Assembly: GCA_016208495.1 (NCBI GenBank)
Contig: JACQXX010000054.1
Coordinates: 1 to 64,000, forward strand
Length of the DNA stretch: 64,000 bases
Source: Acidobacteriota bacterium
GTDB lineage: Bacteria; Acidobacteriota; Blastocatellia; Chloracidobacteriales; Chloracidobacteriaceae
Direction: 5' to 3'
Part shown: one piece after another, positions 34,838 through 43,310 of the stretch
How the letters are laid out: each line of letters opens with the position of its first letter
How positions within the stretch are numbered: the first letter of the stretch is position 1
Position numbers and translations under genes: made by a program
The notes under the pieces: model-generated
Database searches by the model: none
Told to the model about the DNA's origin: nothing
The model's input: the letters and a program-made list of their open reading frames with translations, nothing else

Positions 34838-37120
34838 ATGGAAAACCACCCTGCCGAAACCAACTCTGTTTCCTCGCCAGCATTCGCCTTCCCCTTCTTC
34901 AATCTTTCGACACGACACCTTTTCTTGCTCGCCACGGTTGTGCTGGGTGGGGTGATTCTGGCGGTGTTTGGGTTGGCGCTGAACTTTGAGCTGCTTGAGT
35001 ATGACTCTGAAACCTATATTCTGCGCGACTACGCAATTCGAGTTTTGGACTGGGATCATATTCAAGCCATCTTTCGAAGCTACTACTTTATCAATTACAA
35101 CCCTTTGCAGCGCATCTCCTACATGATTGATTACAATCTATGGGGATTGGAACCGGCTGGGTTTCGGACAACCAATATTCTGCTGCACTGGATAGCGACA
35201 GTGTTTGTTTTCCTGTTTTGTTATGAGTTGACGTCTCGCCCATCAGTCGCCTGGTTAACCTCACTGGTATTTGCGATTCATCCAACCCGAGTTGAAAATG
35301 TCGTCTGGCTAGCCCAGCGCAAAGATGTACTGTCAGCCGCGTTTGGATTTGCTGCGATGTGGATGTATGCCAAAACTGGGCAACCTGAAGGATACCGTCC
35401 GCCCATCCCGTTCGCTGAAAATCTTGAACAACCAGCTTCTGATTCGACTTCCTCTCAGTCTCCACCACTGGTCTCGGCCTGGTATCTTGGGAGTTTGCTG
35501 ATGTATATCGGGGCGCTGGCATCAAAAGCGCAGTGGGTACCGTTGTGCGGAGCGGTGGTTTTGCTGGATGTATATCGCCGACGGACCATTGATCGCGGAG
35601 TGATGCTCTCATATGTCCCATTTTTTGGGTTGAGCCTGCTCTTTGCCTGGCTGGCGATTGATTCGCAACTGGTTTCAACTGGAAGATCCCAGGCAGTCCA
35701 GTTGACCACCTTGGAGTTTTTGACCAACCCGCTACTGGATTTGATGTTCTACCTCAAGCAAGTTTTTTGGCCAGTAACCTTGCTGCCACGCCATACCCGG
35801 ATCACCAATAGCCCGGCAATGGTTCTTCTCTCAATCATATTGGTCGGAGGATGCCTTGCTGGGATGGTCAAAAGCTGGCAACAGAACCGTGTCTGGTTTT
35901 TTGGATTTGGTTGGTTCCTGGCCTTTTTGGCCCCGATGCTCAATCTGGTACCCGGTACAATCCTCCCAGCAGACCGCTATCTGTATGTTTCACTTGTCGG
36001 TCTGGTGTTTCCACTGGCTCTGTGGCTGAGTCAGTACTCAGTCAAAATGATTTGGGTAACTGGCCTGATTCTGACGCTGTTTTTGGGTGGGAAGACACTC
36101 TCCACAATCCCAATCTGGCAAAATGATCTGACCTTATGGACACACATCACTCAAAACTCAGAGAGTGATCAACTGGCACTGGGCAATTTGATGAAAGCCC
36201 AGGTTGATGCCGGTCAGTACACCGCGGCTCGTCAGACCTATGAACGAGCCCTGGCCCGATCTGACCGATATCTGCGGATCTTTGAGGTCGCTTCGATCCT
36301 TGAAAGCAAAACTGGCGGCGACGCCGGAGCGCCATTGCTCCTGGGAATCCAAACCACGCGATATTCCGGCCCGCTGGTGGCACGGTATGGAAAACATTTT
36401 CTCGCCAGCCGCAATTACCCGGAAGCAGAAAAGTGGCTCACCCAGGCATACACCATGGATTTTGGGGCCGATACCAGCCTGGACCTGGCCGATCTTTATG
36501 TCCAGACTGGTCAACTTGAGAAAGCCTTGCCGTATGCAGTTGCAGCCCTTGAAGCCAATCCATTTCATCCTGAAGCCTGGCGGATACTTGGCACGCTGAA
36601 ACTCCAGACAGCAAACCAACAGGCCCGAAGTGGCAAAGGAACCGATGCCCAGGCTACATTGATCGAAGCCGCCCAGATGTTTCAGTTAAGCCTCCAGCAT
36701 AATCCAGACCAGGCCAAGCCCCAGATTGGACTGGCCCGCATTGCCCTGCAACAAAAAAATCTGGCTGAAGCTCAAAAATGGATGCGTGACATTCCAGTAG
36801 GCCGCATTCCCAAAGCCCGCATTCCAGCCGATGGCTACCTCGTCTGGGCTGATATTTACCGCCAGCAAAACCAACCATTTGCAGCGCTTGGCACCTTGAT
36901 CGAAGCGACCCAGGTTGAAGACGCTCCACCCTACTGGCTTGAACTGGCCCGCCAGCAGGTCAGCATGCGGCGTGATGCCCGCCCGGCACTGGAACGCGGC
37001 TTCAAACAACTCGATGCTAAATCACAACTTGAATTGGAACAGGATCCAGTATTGGGATCGCTCGTGAAGGAATTGTTTCCAAAAGTGGAAAAATCAGGTC
37101 AGTTGCCGCAATCAAAATAG
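34838..37120 (+). CDS. TMTC-like membrane protein with TPR repeats
   Basis: A 760-residue product. The N-terminal half has about ten membrane helices with HPTRVENVVWLAQRKDVLSA, a motif of TMTC and related glycosyltransferase-C-like proteins, and LVPGTILPADRYLYVSLVG. The C-terminal half (about 450-740) is TPR (YTAARQTYERALARSDRYL; EKALPYAVAALEANPFHPEA). It probably mannosylates or otherwise modifies exported proteins, but this is by analogy. No clear ribosome-binding site exists before the ATG at 34838, because repeats fill the site. Confidence 0.85.
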   Translation: MENHPAETNSVSSPAFAFPFFNLSTRHLFLLATVVLGGVILAVFGLALNFELLEYDSETYILRDYAIRVLDWDHIQAIFRSYYFINYNPLQRISYMIDYNLWGLEPAGFRTTNILLHWIATVFVFLFCYELTSRPSVAWLTSLVFAIHPTRVENVVWLAQRKDVLSAAFGFAAMWMYAKTGQPEGYRPPIPFAENLEQPASDSTSSQSPPLVSAWYLGSLLMYIGALASKAQWVPLCGAVVLLDVYRRRTIDRGVMLSYVPFFGLSLLFAWLAIDSQLVSTGRSQAVQLTTLEFLTNPLLDLMFYLKQVFWPVTLLPRHTRITNSPAMVLLSIILVGGCLAGMVKSWQQNRVWFFGFGWFLAFLAPMLNLVPGTILPADRYLYVSLVGLVFPLALWLSQYSVKMIWVTGLILTLFLGGKTLSTIPIWQNDLTLWTHITQNSESDQLALGNLMKAQVDAGQYTAARQTYERALARSDRYLRIFEVASILESKTGGDAGAPLLLGIQTTRYSGPLVARYGKHFLASRNYPEAEKWLTQAYTMDFGADTSLDLADLYVQTGQLEKALPYAVAALEANPFHPEAWRILGTLKLQTANQQARSGKGTDAQATLIEAAQMFQLSLQHNPDQAKPQIGLARIALQQKNLAEAQKWMRDIPVGRIPKARIPADGYLVWADIYRQQNQPFAALGTLIEATQVEDAPPYWLELARQQVSMRRDARPALERGFKQLDAKSQLELEQDPVLGSLVKELFPKVEKSGQLPQSK

Positions 37121-37251
37121 TCATAGGAACCCCCAGAAACCGGGGACCACCAAAAAGCCATTTTATAGTGTATCAAGCGAACTGATGGTTTAAACTCCCT
37201 GGCAAAGCACGCAACGTGTTGTTTTTCTTTTTCTTTCATTTCAGAGGTTTT

Positions 37252-37836
37252 ATGTCTGCGCTTCCAAAACCGAAATACACACTGGAAGAATACCTGGAAC
37301 TTGACCATCGGTCCGAAGAACGGCTTGAGTTTTGGGACGGCGAAATCTACGCCATGAGCGGAGGGAGCTTACGGCATGACGATATCATCATCAATCTCAT
37401 TAGCTTGTTGAAAAATCGTCTCCCAAATGGCCATCGATGTCGGGTTTCAGGAACTGAAGCCCGGATTAAAGCACCGGCTTCCCCCTCGCCATATCATTAT
37501 GCCGATGCCAGTGTTACCTGTGGTGACCGCGAGGTCGAATTGCTCGGCAAACAGGAATTACTCGCCAACCCGGTGTTGATTATCGAGGTTCTTTCACCAA
37601 CCAGCGAAGCGTTTGACCGGGGCGACAAATTTACCTTCTACAAATCAATTCAATCATTTCGTGAATATCTTCTGGTTGCCCAGCACCGTCCGCATGTAAC
37701 GCACTTTTTCAAAACAGATGCCGGCGAATGGAAGTATGAAGAATTCAACGGTCTGGTAGATACGGTTGAACTGACGACAGTTGGGATTTCGTTGACGTTA
37801 AATGAGATCTATGAGGGAATCAGCTTTGGAGGGTGA
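37252..37836 (+). CDS. Uma2-family putative nuclease
   Basis: A 194-residue Uma2 protein of the PD-(D/E)XK superfamily: YTLEEYLELDHRSEERLEFW, MSGGSLRHDDIIINL, HYADASVTCGD and PVLIIEVLSPTSEAFDRGDK (Asp and Glu-x-Leu core). Uma2 genes are very abundant in cyanobacteria and Acidobacteriota and their role is unsettled. The ATG at 37252 follows AGAGGT; the frame is open to 37216 without signals. Confidence 0.9.
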   Translation: MSALPKPKYTLEEYLELDHRSEERLEFWDGEIYAMSGGSLRHDDIIINLISLLKNRLPNGHRCRVSGTEARIKAPASPSPYHYADASVTCGDREVELLGKQELLANPVLIIEVLSPTSEAFDRGDKFTFYKSIQSFREYLLVAQHRPHVTHFFKTDAGEWKYEEFNGLVDTVELTTVGISLTLNEIYEGISFGG

Positions 37837-37855
37837 GAGAACTGCGGTATGGAAT

Positions 37856-38107
37856 TCAGGAAACTACAAATTCTCCAATCAGATACTCAGTTACAACGTC
37901 TTTCAAGTCATCATCGGTTAGTGTTGCACCCGATGGCCTGGCGATGCCAATCAATTGCTCGGCTCTCATTCCAGGTGTCAAATCAATAGCTCGAAGCTGG
38001 GCAGAATTTGAAGTCAGCGTTTTTCCAACCAGAATCTCCAGAGCAAGGAGCCGACGTTCATCCAATGGAAGCAGGTTGATTTCTTTTAACAACTCCTGGC
38101 GTGTCAT
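37856..38107 (-). CDS. Small conserved protein (antitoxin-like)
   Basis: An 83-residue product starting MTRQELLKEINLLPLDERR. GGGAGG lies seven bases before the start. The N-terminal LLKEINLLPLDERRLLALEI helix is common in small proteins of repeat-rich bacteria that are sometimes annotated as toxin-antitoxin components. It ends next to the convergent Uma2 gene. The function is unknown. Confidence 0.62.
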   Translation of the reverse strand: MTRQELLKEINLLPLDERRLLALEILVGKTLTSNSAQLRAIDLTPGMRAEQLIGIARPSGATLTDDDLKDVVTEYLIGEFVVS

Positions 38108-38194
38108 AAAAACTCCCTCCCTTTCAACAATCTTGTTTCAATTGACTTTCAACCCGGTGTTATTTTCGAGTGTATCTTAACTTTTTAATTTGCG

Positions 38195-39955
38195 CTATTT
38201 GAGCACCTTTCCAAGAAATGCCTGGAGCGCACGATCAAACTCCTCAACCTTCAGTACACGGCAAACCACAGCAAAAGCAAGACTTGCAAGACCAATTGTC
38301 AGTGTGAGTTGGACACAACGTAACCAGAAGCTACTGGCTTGCCAGAAATGGACACATCCCCAGGCGGTTACCGAAAGCAGACCAGACGCCACCAGAATTT
38401 TCAGGAATCCCTCCCAAAAAGCCCCTTCCAATCGCTGCCGGGTATGCTGTTTGAGCAGCCACACCAACATCACAAATTCAATCAGAATCACCCCTGCCGT
38501 CGAAAGTGCCAGCCCGGTGTGGCCAAAGTGAAAGACCCGGACCAGCAGATAATTCAATCCAAAATTGAGCAATACTGAGCCAACACTGAGCAGCACCGGT
38601 GTTCGTGTATCGTGCAGCGAATAAAACACCGGCGCCAGCACTTTGATTGCGGCATACCCAGTCAACCCCAGGGCATAACATCCGAGCGCCGAAGCCGTCG
38701 CCTGTGTATCAACTGCTGTAAACTTCCCGTGCTCGTAAATCACAGCTACAATGAGCTTTCCCAGTACAGCTAGCCCACAGGCCGATGGAATACACAGCAC
38801 CATCACCAGCCCCAGTGCCTGTGAAATCTGGCGCTGAAGATCAGAGAAATCTCGCCGACTCGCTGCCCGCGCCATGGCTGGAAACGTCGTGGTGGCAATC
38901 GCCACGCCAAAAATGCCAATCGGGAATTGAATCAATCGAAAACTATAGTTGAGCCATCCAACCGGACCATTTCCCAGTTCCGAAGCAAAATAGGTGTTGA
39001 TGAAAACGTTGATTTGCGTAGCGGCACCACCAATCACTGCCGGGAGAAACAACCACAGCACCCGCCGGACATCCGGGTCAGTCATCGAAACTGTTGGAGC
39101 ATACCGGTATCCAGCCGACCACAGGCCCGGCAGTTGAATGACAATTTGCAATGTTCCGCCAATTAACGTTCCAGCCGCCATTCCGAAAATGGCCAGCGCG
39201 ACGCGGCTTGTATCCACCTGGTCAGGGTGTTGCAGACCAGCCAGCACGCGAGCCATTCCAAACACATACTCTGGCGCCAGCCAGCCAGCACAGGCGAGAC
39301 CTCCGAAAATTGCGCCGACGTTGAAACTGGCCGAGGCAAATGATGGCGCGGCAAACTGTTCTCGGGCATTGAGCGTGCCCATCAGGAGTGATGCCAGAAA
39401 CACCATTCCGACAAATGGCCACATCAATCGGGCCAGCCCCACCGTCAAATCAGCTTTGCCAGGAATGCCGCCAAACCCTGGGGCAATCAGTTCCATCAAT
39501 TGCGGTTGAAACCAGACTCCGGCCACAACCACCAGCCCGGAAAGCAAAAGCAGCACATGCAGAACGCGATTGACCAGCGTCCACAGTGCTGCTTCTCCAT
39601 GCGTTGCAAGCTTTTGTGAAAAAACCGTGACAAAAGCCGTTGAGAGACCGCCTTCGGAGAACAAATCCCGCAACAGATTGGGAATCCGAAAAGCGGTAAC
39701 AAAAGCATCGTACTCCAGCCCGGCACCAAACAAGATGGCAAAAACTTGTTCGCGAACCAGCCCTAAAATTCGACTGCTTAGAATGGCAAATCCAACAAAG
39801 CCAGCGTTTCGGGTTCGGGGTTCGGGGTTCGGGGTTCGGGGTTCGGGGTTCGGGGTTCCGGGTTTTTGAAGGGCTGAAAAATCCAGGGCTGGGGGCTGGG
39901 GGCTCAGGGCTGAAGGAACCTCTGGTGTCCCATTGCCCCCTTGTCCTTGTGTCAT
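38195..39955 (-). CDS. murJ: MurJ/MviN lipid II flippase with repeat-encoded leader
   Basis: A 586-residue product; the MurJ part begins near residue 51 (GFVGFAILSSRILGLVREQV) and has about 14 membrane helices. Signatures: FRIPNLLRDLFSEGGLSTAF, VFSQKLATHGEAALWTLVNR and FPIGIFGVAIATTTFPAMAR. It flips lipid II for peptidoglycan synthesis. The first 50 residues (MTQGQGGNGTPEVPSALSPQ, then PNPEPRT repeats) are encoded by tandem arrays. No alternative in-frame ATG, GTG or TTG exists before the first helix, so translation must pass through the array or use a rare codon. Confidence 0.93.
   Translation of the reverse strand: MTQGQGGNGTPEVPSALSPQPPALDFSALQKPGTPNPEPRTPNPEPRTRNAGFVGFAILSSRILGLVREQVFAILFGAGLEYDAFVTAFRIPNLLRDLFSEGGLSTAFVTVFSQKLATHGEAALWTLVNRVLHVLLLLSGLVVVAGVWFQPQLMELIAPGFGGIPGKADLTVGLARLMWPFVGMVFLASLLMGTLNAREQFAAPSFASASFNVGAIFGGLACAGWLAPEYVFGMARVLAGLQHPDQVDTSRVALAIFGMAAGTLIGGTLQIVIQLPGLWSAGYRYAPTVSMTDPDVRRVLWLFLPAVIGGAATQINVFINTYFASELGNGPVGWLNYSFRLIQFPIGIFGVAIATTTFPAMARAASRRDFSDLQRQISQALGLVMVLCIPSACGLAVLGKLIVAVIYEHGKFTAVDTQATASALGCYALGLTGYAAIKVLAPVFYSLHDTRTPVLLSVGSVLLNFGLNYLLVRVFHFGHTGLALSTAGVILIEFVMLVWLLKQHTRQRLEGAFWEGFLKILVASGLLSVTAWGCVHFWQASSFWLRCVQLTLTIGLASLAFAVVCRVLKVEEFDRALQAFLGKVLK
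39807..39862. repeat. TTCGGGG heptamer array encoding the MurJ leader
   Basis: Six perfect TTCGGGG units (39814-39855) with a degenerate unit on each side. On the coding (minus) strand the unit CCCCGAA has no stop in any frame and gives repeating PNPEPRT. A gain or loss of one unit would shift the frame of murJ. Confidence 0.95.
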
Positions 39956-40014
39956 TCTGTCACCTTGTCACCCTGTCCCCTTGTTACCTGTCACCTTGTC
40001 CTCTTGTCACCCTG
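39863..40014. repeat. Mixed GGGCTGGG and TGTCACC arrays before murJ
   Basis: GGGCTGAAAAATCCAGGGC and GGGGGCTGGGGGCTCAGGGC words (39870-39915) are followed by TTGTCAC/CCTTGTC units (39945-40015), reaching the end of the hydrolase gene. The first part encodes the start of the MurJ leader. Confidence 0.7.
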
Positions 40015-41094
40015 TCACTTCAAATACTTCACCATATGTTTGCCCATCAGGTAGCCGTCATAAAACTTGAACGGGAATTCGCCCGAAGTGTAGTGACCAC
40101 AGGGCATCCAGGCAGTCTGGTATGGAATCCGGCAGCGTTCAAACTCGCTCATCAACTGGCGTGACAGATGCGGCAGGAAGGTCATGTCGTATTGCGCTGA
40201 AATCAAAAGGGTTTTGTGGCCATGATGGATTTCGTTGCGCAGCCGCTTGACGAATGGCTGGGGACTAATGGCCATCCAGTAGTTGCGTAGATCCGCTCTT
40301 TGGACCTGCCCTTCAAGCCCATCCCGGACGTGGCGGGTTGAGATGCCGGTCCAGACGACGTCTGCAAAGTAACTTGAAACGTGGTTAAACGCCCCAACCC
40401 GTATCCGAGGGTCGTGAACATAACTCAGGAAACTGATACAGGAGCCAATACTGGTGCCGACAATGCCAAACCGTGTATACCCAAGCGTTTCCAGCCAGGT
40501 AATGATGGATCGGACATCCTGCACCGCCTGACGGCACGCCTGCAGCGTCCGGCCAATATTGGGGCTCACCATATAGTCGGCCCGCATTTGATTTTGTGGT
40601 TTGCGACTGTCGTGATAGGGCAGGCTCAGGCGAACCGCTGCCATCCCCAGCTTATTCATCATCTGACACACGGCGACATGTCCGCGAATGTCGGCATTCC
40701 ACTGCGGCAGGACAATCACCACCGGCGGCATCTCCCCGGAACCATTCTTTTTGGCAGTGACGGGAAAGTAGCGGGCATAGGCTATATTGTTGGTTTCATA
40801 GGGAGTTTGAACCGTGCTGCGAAACGTGAGCCAGTTATCGTGAAAGTGCCATTCCGGGACTTCAGCCGGAGTGAAAAAGGCATCACTGTTGGCCACGACC
40901 TTTGCATTGTATTCCATCAGGAACTGGTGCGGATCAGTCAGGGCAATATCTTCAAACGGAAAGGGTTCCGGAAGATAGGCATTCATATCCGCCAGATGTT
41001 CGAGACCCCACGTAAACGGGTCGGCTCGACGATTGCGGTCACGGGTTGAAAGGTGAACTTCCCAGCGGTGAATCCAGTCTTTTAGAAGGGCCAT
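40015..41094 (-). CDS. Alpha/beta hydrolase
   Basis: A 359-residue product. The nucleophile elbow GTSIGS (in RFGIVGTSIGSCISFLSYVH) and an upstream VIVLPQWNADIRGHVAVCQM fit an alpha/beta hydrolase of the ABHD18/DUF2048-like type. A late His (CGHYTSGEFPFKFYDG) could complete the triad. The substrate is unknown. The stop codon touches the tandem TGTCAC region on its right end side. No operon partner is evident. Confidence 0.85.
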   Translation of the reverse strand: MALLKDWIHRWEVHLSTRDRNRRADPFTWGLEHLADMNAYLPEPFPFEDIALTDPHQFLMEYNAKVVANSDAFFTPAEVPEWHFHDNWLTFRSTVQTPYETNNIAYARYFPVTAKKNGSGEMPPVVIVLPQWNADIRGHVAVCQMMNKLGMAAVRLSLPYHDSRKPQNQMRADYMVSPNIGRTLQACRQAVQDVRSIITWLETLGYTRFGIVGTSIGSCISFLSYVHDPRIRVGAFNHVSSYFADVVWTGISTRHVRDGLEGQVQRADLRNYWMAISPQPFVKRLRNEIHHGHKTLLISAQYDMTFLPHLSRQLMSEFERCRIPYQTAWMPCGHYTSGEFPFKFYDGYLMGKHMVKYLK

Positions 41095-41104
41095 AATTCC
41101 AAGG

Positions 41105-41273
41105 ATGAATTATGAATTATGAATTATGAATTCTCAGAGGATAAAACCCGTGCTTTTTCAATTGGATAGTTTTTCTTTATTAACTATTCAATCTCACACT
41201 CAGCATCATCTATCACTTTACAACCCAATGATTCTTCCATAATTCATAATTCATAATTCATAATTCATAATTC
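41105..41273. repeat. Inverted pair of ATTATGA arrays
   Basis: Left arm 41105-41132 (about four AATTATG units) and right arm 41239-41273 (five CATAATT units) are complementary around a 106-base AT-rich core. It lies at the 5' end of the hydrolase gene and 3' of the DnaC-like gene. Confidence 0.9.
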
Positions 41274-41285
41274 GTTAAGCGGCAT

Positions 41286-41320
41286 AAAGGCGGCGGTGAC
41301 AATAAATCACAGCCGCCTTT
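41286..41320 (-). terminator. Putative terminator of the DnaC-like gene
   Basis: Arms AAAGGCGGCGGTGA (41286-41299) and TCACAGCCGCCTTT (41307-41320) pair with one mismatch around a seven-base loop. It follows the DnaC-like gene on the minus strand; the T run is short. Confidence 0.55.
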
Positions 41321-41344
41321 CAATTTGCAAAAGAGAATAAATGG

Positions 41345-42154
41345 TCAGCGAATCAAAGAAGGTTGGGTTTTATAGGTCAGGACTTTTTTCCGGTAGTCAT
41401 CGCCCTGTACCAGAATCGTTTTACACATTTCATACAGCCGTGATCGAAGGCGTGCCCCAACCCGATCTGTCAACGTTTCTTCTCCAGGTTTCGTCCCCGG
41501 CAAGGGCGTGTCCAGATAGTTTGAAGTGATAATGGTAATTTTCTTCTCGTTGTACCGGGTGTTGATAATCTGGGTAATCGTATCCTGAACCCAGGCAGTT
41601 GGCTTATTGGCGCCAAGCTCATCCAGTACAAGCACTTCAGCTTTGTACACTGGATCAAGCACGGCTGATTCCGTTGCGTGAGTGTTGGGGTTATAGCTTC
41701 CCTGAATCTCTTTTAACAAATCGCGAAAGTCATAAAACAGGCAGGGTACATTTTTCCAGGTAATCAACTTGTTGATCACCGCTGCGGACAAATGGGTTTT
41801 CCCCACGCCACAGGGGCCTAAAAACAGTAACCCGTAATCAATTGCCGGGTACTCTTTCAAGAAATGGTGACAGTCCTGTTGGGCGCGAGCCTGCGACGTG
41901 TGCTCGGGTGAATTGGGTTTCCCTTGAGGGTAATAATTGGACAACGTGCAATTCTTAAAGCGAATTGGAATCCGGGCCCGGGTGAGTAAAGTATCCTGTT
42001 GATTGGTCTTCCGGCACGAACAAGGGCGAGATTGGCGAAGTGCTGGCAGAAACTCCCAGCCCGTACCCCGACACTTGGTGCAGGTAGACGACTCAGGTTC
42101 TACTGGTTCAGGCTGGAGGTCTGAATAGAGATTGAGCTGATCTGGAGCTGACAT
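41345..42154 (-). CDS. DnaC/IstB-like AAA+ ATPase
   Basis: A 269-residue product. A Cys-rich N-terminal zinc-binding section (CTKCRGTGWEFLPA and SRPCSCRK) leads to an AAA+ core with LLFLGPCGVGKTHLSAAV (Walker A), VLVLDELGANKPTAW (Walker B) and TIITSNYLDTPLPG (sensor 1). This fits helicase loaders and IstB-like proteins. No transposase or replication gene is adjacent, so a chromosomal loader role is likely. The ATG at 42154 has AGGTG upstream; the frame is open to 42292. Confidence 0.88.
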   Translation of the reverse strand: MSAPDQLNLYSDLQPEPVEPESSTCTKCRGTGWEFLPALRQSRPCSCRKTNQQDTLLTRARIPIRFKNCTLSNYYPQGKPNSPEHTSQARAQQDCHHFLKEYPAIDYGLLFLGPCGVGKTHLSAAVINKLITWKNVPCLFYDFRDLLKEIQGSYNPNTHATESAVLDPVYKAEVLVLDELGANKPTAWVQDTITQIINTRYNEKKITIITSNYLDTPLPGTKPGEETLTDRVGARLRSRLYEMCKTILVQGDDYRKKVLTYKTQPSLIR

Positions 42155-42490
42155 AAGACACCTATGGTGATTCCCAGTCCCACGTGACTGAGACCACACC
42201 GGCTTGTTTTTCTTTTGGAGTATAAACTGCTGAACCCTTGTCGAGCTGCTCACGGGTGAGAGCATCGGCAAGTATCGTTGAAGGTTGCTCAAAAATCAAG
42301 CGTGGCGACAGGGTTTTCCCACGCAGGTGACTGCAAAAATCTGACCTATTTTTTGCCCGAAAGCATCGGGAAAACTTGACCAGGTCTCATTGATTTTGAA
42401 AACACTTTTCAAGTAGTATCCATTTTTCTGAACACACTTCTTCATTTTGCCAGGCTTGCCCCTGAAATTTTTAAGTACCCGTGGAGCCTT

Positions 42491-42769
42491 ATGACCAGAC
42501 TTCGTGCTCTCCTTTCTCCGTTCACTTCCCTAAAAACCTCTTCCAAACTTCCCCAAAAATTGGTTGAGGTTCCCGCCGGTGTACGAGTTCGCATTCGTGG
42601 GTTTGAAACGATGGAAGGCACTGAAACGCTACGGGAACGCGGCCTGTGCGAAGAAGCCGAAGTTCGGGTCCTCAAAGCCGGTGATCCGCTTGTCTGTCTG
42701 GTCTTTGGCAGCCGCCTGATTTTGAACCGCACCATCGCCGAAGGCATCCTGGTTGAGGTTTTGGGCTAG
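42491..42769 (+). CDS. feoA: FeoA-domain protein (first copy)
   Basis: A 92-residue SH3-like FeoA protein: VEVPAGVRVRIRGFETMEGT and LRERGLCEEAEVRVLKAGD. FeoA modulates the ferrous iron transporter FeoB. The N-terminus is extended and basic (MTRLRALLSPFTSLKTSSKL) compared with usual 75-residue FeoA. It is first in the cluster feoA-feoA-feoB-Cys-rich protein. I could not identify a Fur box with confidence in the 200 bases upstream. Confidence 0.88.
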   Translation: MTRLRALLSPFTSLKTSSKLPQKLVEVPAGVRVRIRGFETMEGTETLRERGLCEEAEVRVLKAGDPLVCLVFGSRLILNRTIAEGILVEVLG

Positions 42770-42787
42770 AGCGAAAGAGCACACAAA

Positions 42788-42923
42788 AGCGAGTAACGAG
42801 TAGCGAGTAGTGAGTAGTAAAACTGAATTCCTTTACCCGCGTTGTTTGAGTAGTTCCCTTTAAATCTCAAACGTGAACAACAGATTTGATTGACTACTTG
42901 CGACTCGCTACTCACAACTCGCT
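42788..42923. repeat. Inverted pair of GAGTAGC arrays between the two feoA genes
   Basis: Left arm 42788-42818 (units GAGTAAC, GAGTAGC, GAGTAGT) and right arm 42892-42923 (CTACTTGCGACTCGCTACTC) are complementary. The core is about 73 bases. The array ends four bases before the second feoA start. Confidence 0.88.
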
Positions 42924-42927
42924 CTAA

Positions 42928-43221
42928 ATGACATATATGACCGATTCCCAATCAACACCATCCCCAACAACGACTCCTGGCCGGGTAACCCTTGATACCC
43001 TGAAGATTGGTCAGGAAGCCCAAATTGAGCGACTTCGCGGTGGACGCGCCACCGCCCAGCGATTACAGGAAATGGGTTTGATTCCTGGCACGACGGTCCG
43101 GGTACTGAAATTTGCTCCGCTTGGTGATCCCATCGAATTGATGCTCCGTGGCTATCATTTAACCCTTCGGAAAGAAGAAGCCGCCTTGATTGAAGTAACC
43201 CTGTCAGTACCACCTGCGTAA
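42928..43221 (+). CDS. feoA: FeoA-domain protein (second copy)
   Basis: A 97-residue product with GRVTLDTLKIGQEAQIERLR, QRLQEMGLIPGTTVRVLKFA and PLGDPIELMLRGYHLTLRKE, a typical FeoA. The start may be ATG 42928 or 42937; no ribosome-binding site is visible, because a heptamer array occupies it. The last residues SVPPA and the TAA stop are encoded by the left arm of a REP-like palindrome shared with the nuoG upstream region. Confidence 0.9.
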   Translation: MTYMTDSQSTPSPTTTPGRVTLDTLKIGQEAQIERLRGGRATAQRLQEMGLIPGTTVRVLKFAPLGDPIELMLRGYHLTLRKEEAALIEVTLSVPPA

Positions 43222-43278
43222 GCGGGTGGACTGAATCTGAAGAGGCCACCCACCTGCTTACGCAGGTGGTACTGACAG
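43201..43278. repeat. REP-like long inverted repeat between feoA and feoB
   Basis: Perfect 23-bp arms at 43201-43223 and 43256-43278 (CTGTCAGTACCACCTGCG...), extended by GGGTGG/CCACC pairs. Single copies of the same motif occur at 63690 and 63741. The hairpin could attenuate or stabilise the transcript between feoA and feoB. Confidence 0.93.
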
Positions 43279-43310
43279 CTCATTCTTCATTCCCTGGCTT
43301 TGTTGTTTTT

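Noticed and set aside
42293-42490. Fur box before the first feoA
   Set aside because: AT-rich words such as TGAAAACACTTTTCA are present but do not match a Fur box well enough to call.
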